From: DASUZB01 sp036377075
GTDB taxonomy: Bacteria > Actinomycetota > CALGFH01
Assembly (NCBI GenBank): GCA_036377075.1
Contig: DASUZB010000297.1
Span: forward strand, 1 to 29,016
Direction of reading: 5' to 3'
Length of the DNA stretch: 29,016 nt
Under the pieces are notes generated by a model. The model was not told the DNA's origin and searched no databases. It saw only the letters and a list, made by a program, of their open reading frames with translations. How positions within the stretch are numbered: position 1 is the stretch's first letter; every line of letters starts with the position of its first letter. The position numbers and the translations under genes are program-made. This document shows, piece by piece, positions 23,825 to 29,016 of the stretch.

Positions 23825-25369
23825 CTACTCCTCGGTGCTGGGGGTCGTCAGGGTCGCGCGCTCGATCGCGGCGACCAGGCCGGGGATGGTGTGGTCGGTG
23901 GCGGTGGCGTCCAGGCGCCCGCCGGCCTCGAGGACCGCGGCGGCGGTGACCGGGCCGATGGCGGCGACCCGGACGCCGGCGGGCGGTGGGCCGCCGTAGG
24001 CGCGCACGAACCCGGTCACGGTCGACGCGGCGGTGAACGCCACCCAGTCGACCTCGCCCCCGTCCAGGCGCTTGCGCGCGTCGGGGTCGAGGTCGTCGAG
24101 CGGCACCGTGCGGTAGGCGGTGACCTCGTGGGGGTGGCCGCCCTTGGCGGCGATGGCCGCCGCCAGCTCCGGGTTGGCCAGGTCGGCGCGGGCGAGCAGC
24201 ACCCGGCCCGGAGCCTCGGGGAAGGCGGCGCCGAGGGCGGCGGTGGTGGCGGTCGCTGGCACCAGGTCGGGCACGATCCCCCAGGCGCGCAGGGCATCCT
24301 CGGTGGCGGGGCCCACGGCGGCCACCCGCACGGCGCCGAGCACGCGGGCGTCCCGCCCGGCCGCCTCCGCGCGGGCGCGCAGCGCGGCAACGCCGTTGGC
24401 GCTGGTCAGCGCGACCCAGTCGTAGCCGCCCTCGGCGAGGAAGGCGACCGCCCGGTCGAGCTCCGCGAAGCTGGCCGGTGGGCGTACCGCGATGGTCGGC
24501 ACCTCCAGCGGCTCGGCGCCCCGCTCCCGCAGCAACGCCGAGAGGCGCCCCGCCTGCTCCCGGGCGCGGGGCACCAGCACCGTCCTGCCGAACAGGGAGC
24601 GGTTCTCGTACCAGGCGATCCGCCCGCGCAGCGCGGCGACCTCGCCGATCACCACCACCGCCGGCGAACGGATCCCGGCCCGCTCGGCAGCGGCGGCGAT
24701 GCCGGCGAGGGGCGCCTCGACCACCCGCTGCGCCGGGGTGGTGCCCTGCTCGATCACGGCGGCCGGGGTGGCCGGGTCGCGGCCGGCCTCGACCAGCCGC
24801 GCGGCGATCGCCCCGAGCCGCTCCACCCCCATGAGCACGCAGACGGTGCCGATCTGGGCGAGCGCGGCCCAGCGGGCGGTCGCCGCCCCCTTCGCCGGGT
24901 CCTCGTGGCCGGTGACCACCGCGAAGGCGCTCGACAGGTCGCGCTGGGTGAGGGGGATGCCGGCGTAGGCGGGCACCGCCACCGCCGAGCTGACGCCGGG
25001 GACGACCTCGAACGGCACCCCGGCGGCGGCGCAGGCGACCGCCTCGTCGCCGCCGCGGCCGAACACGAACGGGTCGCCGCCCTTGAGCCGTACCACCAGC
25101 CTGCCGGCCTTGGCGCGCGCCACCACCAGCGCGTTGATCTCCGCCTGGGGCAGCACGTGGCGGTCGGGCAGCTTGCCGACGTAGACGCGCTCGCAGCCCT
25201 CCGGCGCCTGGTCGACCAGCCCGGGCGGGATCAGCCGGTCGTAGACGAGCACCTCGGCGCGGCCCACCAGCTCGCGGGCGCGGACGGTGACCAGCCCAGG
25301 ATCGCCCGGCCCGGCCCCGACCAGGTAGACCACCCCACTGGCGAGGCGGACCGCTTGCTCGCCGCCCAC
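23825..25369 (-). CDS. cobA-hemD: Fused uroporphyrinogen-III C-methyltransferase / uroporphyrinogen-III synthase
   Basis: A 514-residue two-enzyme fusion. Residues 12-250 are a SAM-dependent methyltransferase (CobA/SUMT) with VYLVGAGPGDPGLVT (14-28), LKGGDPFVFGRGGDE (95-109) and GVSSAVAVPAYAGIPLT. Residues 260-514 are HemD, starting GRTVLVPRAR, with WVALTSANGV and VAAIGPVTAAA. HemD closes hydroxymethylbilane to uroporphyrinogen III, and the N-terminal part methylates it to precorrin-2 for sirohaem or cobalamin. This fusion is known in actinobacteria and firmicutes. The GTG at 25369 follows GGGAGGACGCCA; a GTG at 25429 would add 20 basic residues. The 131-nt gap to hemC holds nothing recognisable. 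Confidence 0.94.
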   Translation of the reverse strand: MGGEQAVRLASGVVYLVGAGPGDPGLVTVRARELVGRAEVLVYDRLIPPGLVDQAPEGCERVYVGKLPDRHVLPQAEINALVVARAKAGRLVVRLKGGDPFVFGRGGDEAVACAAAGVPFEVVPGVSSAVAVPAYAGIPLTQRDLSSAFAVVTGHEDPAKGAATARWAALAQIGTVCVLMGVERLGAIAARLVEAGRDPATPAAVIEQGTTPAQRVVEAPLAGIAAAAERAGIRSPAVVVIGEVAALRGRIAWYENRSLFGRTVLVPRAREQAGRLSALLRERGAEPLEVPTIAVRPPASFAELDRAVAFLAEGGYDWVALTSANGVAALRARAEAAGRDARVLGAVRVAAVGPATEDALRAWGIVPDLVPATATTAALGAAFPEAPGRVLLARADLANPELAAAIAAKGGHPHEVTAYRTVPLDDLDPDARKRLDGGEVDWVAFTAASTVTGFVRAYGGPPPAGVRVAAIGPVTAAAVLEAGGRLDATATDHTIPGLVAAIERATLTTPSTEE

Positions 25370-25500
25370 TGGCGTCCTCCCGTGCTTTCGTCCGCGTGGC
25401 CGCCGGCGCCGTCCCGCCGTCCCGCTCACCGAGGCCAGGGGGCAGGGTACCGCCGCCCCGCCTCCGGCCGCCGGGCCGGTGCTGGCACCTTGCGGAGCCG

Positions 25501-26553
25501 CTACCCCTGCCTGCTCGCCTCGATCACCTCACGGACCTCGGGGCCGCAGGTGGCGAGGAGACGCTCGGCCAGGCTGCGGCCGAGGGCGGCGGGGTCGGCC
25601 GACGGGTCGGTGCGGTGCTCGCGCACCAGGCCCTTGCCGTCGAGGGCGGCGACGAAGCCGCGCGCCTCGAGGACGCCACCGTCGGCCACGGTGACCAGCG
25701 CACCGGCCGGCAGGGTGCAGGAGCCGCCGAGGCGGGCGAGGAAGGCGCGCTCGCCGGCGAGCGCGGTGCGCGACGGCTCGTGGGTGAGCACGGCGAGCAG
25801 GTCGAGCACGCGGCGGTCGTCGGCGCGGGCCTCGACCGCGAGGCAGCCCTGGCCCGGCGCCGGGGTGAACACCTCGGGGTCGAGCCGCCCGGCAGCCGCC
25901 GCCAGCCCCAGGCGGCGCAGCCCGGCGCTGGCGAGGACGACCGCGTCCAGCTCCCCGGAGAGGACCTTGCCGACGCGGGTGTCGACGTTGCCGCGCAGCG
26001 GCAGCAGCTCGAGGTCGGGCCGTAGCCAGGAGAGCAGCGCCACCCGCCGGGGGCTGCCGGTACCCACCCGGGCGCCGGTCGGCAGCTCGTCGAGCGGGTT
26101 GGGAAGGCCCGCGTAACCCCCGTGACCCACCGGGGCGCCGACGCTCGGCTCTGCGTGGCCACCGCCTACCCGGGTCGCGGCCTCGCTCTCGAGCCCCCCG
26201 GACCCCCCGCCGGTCACCAGGACGTCGCAGGGGTCCTCGCGCTCGGGGACGGCGGCGAGGGCGAGGCCGGGGGTCTGGGCCGCCGGGAGGTCCTTGGCGG
26301 AGTGGACCGCCAGGTCGGCGCGCCCGTCGAGCACCGCCTGCTGCACCGCCACGGTGAACACGCCCTTGCCGCCGAGCTGCGTGGTGGCCACGTCGCGGCG
26401 GCGGTCCCCCTCCGTCTCCACCCGCACCAGGGTGACCTCCAGCCCGGGCCAGGCCGCCCGCAGGCCGTCGGCGACGATGCGCGCCTGCGCCAGCGCCAGC
26501 GCGCTGCCACGGGTGGCGACGCGAAGCGGCGCCGGACCCCCGGGCTCAGGCAT
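25501..26553 (-). CDS. hemC: Hydroxymethylbilane synthase HemC with a loop insertion
   Basis: A 350-residue porphobilinogen deaminase that polymerises four porphobilinogens. It has RVATRGSALALAQ at the N terminus, VHSAKDLPA (83-91), RVGTGSPRR (162-170) and LRGNVDTRVGK (187-197). The dipyrromethane cofactor is carried by Cys279 in LGGSCTLPAGA. Between DVLV and LDELPTGAR lies an extra Gly-rich stretch of about 39 residues (114-152, nucleotides 26098-26214), where relatives have under ten. The ATG at 26553 overlaps the hemA stop by 8 nt, pointing to coupling. The enzyme core appears intact, so the insertion is probably a tolerated surface loop. Confidence 0.95.
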   Translation of the reverse strand: MPEPGGPAPLRVATRGSALALAQARIVADGLRAAWPGLEVTLVRVETEGDRRRDVATTQLGGKGVFTVAVQQAVLDGRADLAVHSAKDLPAAQTPGLALAAVPEREDPCDVLVTGGGSGGLESEAATRVGGGHAEPSVGAPVGHGGYAGLPNPLDELPTGARVGTGSPRRVALLSWLRPDLELLPLRGNVDTRVGKVLSGELDAVVLASAGLRRLGLAAAAGRLDPEVFTPAPGQGCLAVEARADDRRVLDLLAVLTHEPSRTALAGERAFLARLGGSCTLPAGALVTVADGGVLEARGFVAALDGKGLVREHRTDPSADPAALGRSLAERLLATCGPEVREVIEASRQG

Positions 26554-27832
26554 CGGGCTCGTCCGGGGCGTAGAGCTCGTGCAGCATGCGGGCGTAGAGG
26601 TCGCCGTCCGGGCCGGCGGCGAGCGCCTTGCCACGCACCACCGGCTCGTGCAGGAGCTTGTTGACCAGGCGCCTGGTGACCGCCTCGACGGCCGCCCGCT
26701 CGGGCTCGGAGAGGCCGGCGAGGCGGCTCGAGGCCCTGGCCAGCTCGCGGCGGCGGGTCTCCTCGGCCCTGGCGCGCAGGGCGCGGATGGTCGGGCCCAG
26801 CCGCACCTCCCGCTGCCAGGTCATGAAGGCCGCGCTCTCCTCGTCGATCAGGTGCCGCACCTGCTCGATCTCGGCGACGCGGCCGTCGTCCTCGGTCTCC
26901 AGCACCGCCCGGAGCCCGTCGAGGTCGGCGAGGAACGTCCCGGGCAGCGCCCGCACCTCCGGGTCGACGTCGCGCGGCACGCCCAGGTCGAGCAGGACCA
27001 GCGGCCCCCGCGGCGTGGCCTCGGCACGCCGGGCGAGGGCGTCGGCCACCACCTCGGTGGTGATCGTCGGGCTCATCGCGGCGGTCGACGCGACCACCAG
27101 GTCGGCCATTGCCAGCTCGTCGCGGACGCGCGCGAGGGGCACGGGGCGGCCGCCCAGCTCGCGCGCGAGCGCGGCGCCGTTGGCCGCGGTGCGGTTGGCG
27201 ACCACCACCTCGGCGACGCCGGCCGCGCGCAGGCCGCGACCGGCGAGGCGGCCCATCTTGCCCGCGCCGACCACCAGCACCCGGCAGCCGGCCAGGCTGC
27301 CGAGCTGCCGCTCGGCGACGCGCAGGCCGACCTCGAGCGTCGAGGTCGGGCCGGCGCCGATGGCGGTCTCCCTGCGCGCCCGCCTGCCGACCTTGATGGC
27401 CTGGCCGAACAGGGTCGACAGCAGCGGGCCGGCGGCCCGCTCCGCCTGGGCGGCGCGGAACGCCTCCCGCACCTGCCCGAGGATCTGGGACTCGCCGACC
27501 ACCATGGAGTCCACCCCCGAGGCGACCGCGAACAGGTGCCGCACCGCCCGCTCCTCGTAGTACGAGTAGAGCTGGTCGGCGAAGTCCTGCGGTTCCAGGT
27601 GGTGGAACTCGGCGAGGAAGCGGCGCAGGTCGGTCGAGCCGGCGTGGAAGCGGCTGATGGCGGTGTAGACCTCGACCCGGTTGCAGGTGGAGAGGATCAC
27701 GCCCTCGTGCACGTGGTCGCCGCCGAGCAGCTGGGCGAGCGCCTTGGGACGGCGCTCGGGGTCGACGGCGAGCCGCTCGAGCAGCTCGAGCGGGGCGCTC
27801 TTGAAGTTCAGGCCGACGACGTAGACCGGCAT
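26546..27832 (-). CDS. hemA: Glutamyl-tRNA reductase HemA
   Basis: A 428-residue enzyme that reduces glutamyl-tRNA to glutamate-1-semialdehyde, the committed step of the C5 route. The N-terminal catalytic domain has the nucleophile Cys50 in LSTCNRVEVY and the conserved GVDSMVVGESQILGQV. A NADPH-binding Rossmann domain follows with VLVVGAGKMG and VVVANRT. The C-terminal helical dimerisation domain ends RRLVNKLLHEPV. The ATG at 27832 follows GGATCAGGG and lies within the last codons of the upstream precorrin-2 dehydrogenase gene (25 nt overlap). The usual His of the N-terminal HRTAP-like motif is Lys11 here (NFKSAP). Confidence 0.96.
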   Translation of the reverse strand: MPVYVVGLNFKSAPLELLERLAVDPERRPKALAQLLGGDHVHEGVILSTCNRVEVYTAISRFHAGSTDLRRFLAEFHHLEPQDFADQLYSYYEERAVRHLFAVASGVDSMVVGESQILGQVREAFRAAQAERAAGPLLSTLFGQAIKVGRRARRETAIGAGPTSTLEVGLRVAERQLGSLAGCRVLVVGAGKMGRLAGRGLRAAGVAEVVVANRTAANGAALARELGGRPVPLARVRDELAMADLVVASTAAMSPTITTEVVADALARRAEATPRGPLVLLDLGVPRDVDPEVRALPGTFLADLDGLRAVLETEDDGRVAEIEQVRHLIDEESAAFMTWQREVRLGPTIRALRARAEETRRRELARASSRLAGLSEPERAAVEAVTRRLVNKLLHEPVVRGKALAAGPDGDLYARMLHELYAPDEPDA

Positions 27833-28434
27833 CCCCTGATCCTCTCGCGAACGGTCCCGGTCGCGCCACGCCGGACGGCGTCGAGCACCTCCGGCGCGAG
27901 CAGCCCGTCCCAGGCCGCCCCGTCGGAGGCGGGCGGCAGGGCGGCCCGGTCGGCGGCGAGCAGCTCGACCAGCTCGCCCCATTCCGGGCCGAAGTCGGCC
28001 TCCAGGCGGCGGCGCAGCGCCCCGGCCAGCCCCGGGGCGCGGCCCGAGGTGGCCACCGCCACGGTGAGGTCGCCGCGGCGCAGCACCGCGGGGACGGTGA
28101 CGTCGCCGCCGTCAGGGTGGTCGACGCGGTTGACCGGCACCCTGGCGGCACGGCCGTCGGTGGCGACGCGGCGGTTCACCTCCGGGTCGTCGGTGGCCGC
28201 CACGGCCAGGACGGCACCGGCGAGGTCACCCGACCGGTAGGGGCGCCGCTCGACGGTCAGCTCGCCCCTTGCCGCCAGGGCGTCGATGCCCCCCGTGACC
28301 CGCGGGCTGACGACCCGTACGTCGGCCCCGGCGGCCAGCAGGCCGAGCGCCCGGCGCTCGGCGACGGCGCCACCGCCGACCACCACCACGGGACGGGCGG
28401 CCAGGTCGACGAGGATCGGGTAGCGGGGGGTCAT
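27808..28434 (-). CDS. Precorrin-2 dehydrogenase (sirohaem synthase N-terminal type)
   Basis: A 208-residue stand-alone homologue of the Met8/SirC/CysG N-terminal domain. It oxidises precorrin-2 to sirohydrochlorin with NAD and may also insert iron. The NAD site is VVVVGGGAVAERRALGLL (16-33), preceded by the typical PILVDL. Later blocks are VLAVAATDDPEVNRRVA, VPVNRVDHPDGGDVTVPAVLRRG and VATSGRAPGLAGALRR. The ATG at 28434 starts 10 nt after the rex stop, and its 3' end overlaps hemA by 25 nt. With the CobA domain of the fused gene it gives the sirohaem branch. Whether it also chelates iron cannot be judged. Confidence 0.92.
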   Translation of the reverse strand: MTPRYPILVDLAARPVVVVGGGAVAERRALGLLAAGADVRVVSPRVTGGIDALAARGELTVERRPYRSGDLAGAVLAVAATDDPEVNRRVATDGRAARVPVNRVDHPDGGDVTVPAVLRRGDLTVAVATSGRAPGLAGALRRRLEADFGPEWGELVELLAADRAALPPASDGAAWDGLLAPEVLDAVRRGATGTVRERIRGCRSTSSA

Positions 28435-28444
28435 GGGGTGGGGG

Positions 28445-29016
28445 TCAGCTCCGCGGCCCGCGGCCCTCCGTTGGAGGCGTGCCTGTAGCGCGTGAGGCCT
28501 CGGCCCGCTGCTGGGCACCGTGGCGGATCATCTCGACGGCGGCGCGGCGCTGCTCGTGGAAGGCGAGGATCTGCAGCTCGGTGGAGAGGTCGACCTTGCG
28601 CAGGGAGACGTTCTCCGGGACCTGCAGGTGGGCGGGCGCGAAGTTGAGGATGGAGGCGACGCCGGCGGCGACCAGGCGGTCGCAGACCTCCTGCGCGGCG
28701 GCGGCCGGGGTGGCGACCACGCCGATGGCCACCTGATGCTCCTTGACCACCCGGTCCAGGTCGTCGATGTGCTCGATCTCCAGCCGGCCGATGCGCTCGC
28801 CGACCTTGTCGGGGTCCGCGTCGAGCAGGGCGACGATGCGGAAGCCGCGCTCCTCGAAGCCACGGTAGTTGGCCAGGGCGTGGCCGAGGTTGCCGACCCC
28901 GACGATCGCCACCGCCCAGTCCTGCTCCAGCCCCAGCTCGCGGCGGACCTGGTAGATCAGGTACTCGACGTCGTAGCCGACCCCCCTGGTGCCGTAGGAG
29001 CCGAGGTAGGACAGGT
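28445..29016 (-). CDS. rex: Redox-sensing repressor Rex, 5' end missing
   Basis: The visible 190 residues begin LSYLGSYGTRGVGYDVEYLI, the end of the winged-helix domain. The NADH-binding domain follows with VAIVGVGNLGHALANY, VALLDADPDKVG and VGVVATPAAAAQEV. The C-terminal domain-swap helix is near VDLSTELQILAFHEQRR. The N terminus and promoter are beyond the window. Rex represses respiratory and haem genes when NADH/NAD is low and releases DNA when NADH rises. Its place at the head of the hem operon matches the known Streptomyces rex-hemACD arrangement, so it may autoregulate this operon. Confidence 0.95.
   Translation of the reverse strand, partial: LSYLGSYGTRGVGYDVEYLIYQVRRELGLEQDWAVAIVGVGNLGHALANYRGFEERGFRIVALLDADPDKVGERIGRLEIEHIDDLDRVVKEHQVAIGVVATPAAAAQEVCDRLVAAGVASILNFAPAHLQVPENVSLRKVDLSTELQILAFHEQRRAAVEMIRHGAQQRAEASRATGTPPTEGRGPRS

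Overview
The window reads as chromosomal DNA from a very GC-rich actinomycete-type bacterium (Actinomycetota). The reasons are the strong G/C third-position bias, the frequent GTG starts behind GGAGG-type ribosome binding sites, the rex–hemA–hemC–cobA/hemD–hemB gene order, a PucR-type regulator, a stand-alone prim-pol domain protein, and a Gram-positive/actinobacterial LexA box. I cannot place it below phylum from sequence alone. I saw no rRNA, tRNA or CRISPR array.

Region 1 (about 1-4545, minus strand) is a polyamine uptake operon, potA-potD-potB-potC, with stop/start overlaps. It ends in an aldehyde dehydrogenase gene cut by the window edge. A prim-pol domain gene (4846-5544) lies upstream, and a tandem direct repeat sits in its leader. 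Region 2 (5846-11883) is a catabolic block. A PucR-family regulator is divergent from a saccharopine-dehydrogenase-like oxidoreductase, a class III aminotransferase and a second aldehyde dehydrogenase. Regions 1 and 2 together look like import of di/polyamines or related amines, transamination, and oxidation of the resulting aldehydes.

Region 3 (12111-18581, plus strand) is the unusual part. It starts with a type I signal peptidase carrying a roughly 580-residue disordered, repeat-bearing N-terminal extension. A very long hairpin begins at its stop codon. Next comes an IS1595-family transposase homologue in which the two recognisable catalytic aspartates are replaced, although the reading frame is intact. 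Then follows a tight three-gene operon: a seven-helix membrane protein, a small membrane-anchored protein, and a two-domain cell-wall hydrolase (lytic transglycosylase plus M15-like peptidase). A near-perfect LexA/SOS box (TCGAACATATGTTCGG) lies at its promoter. This suggests a DNA-damage-inducible envelope system, perhaps derived from a conjugation apparatus but lacking its ATPases here. It is the best candidate in the window for something undescribed.

Region 4 (18627-29016) is tetrapyrrole biosynthesis. On the minus strand the order is rex (5' end cut), a precorrin-2 dehydrogenase-type gene, hemA, hemC, cobA-hemD fusion, hemB, then a putative esterase. hemL lies further along the same strand, separated from the rest by a plus-strand phospholipase D-like gene. 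These genes convert glutamyl-tRNA to uroporphyrinogen III and branch toward sirohaem or cobalamin, with the redox sensor Rex at the head.
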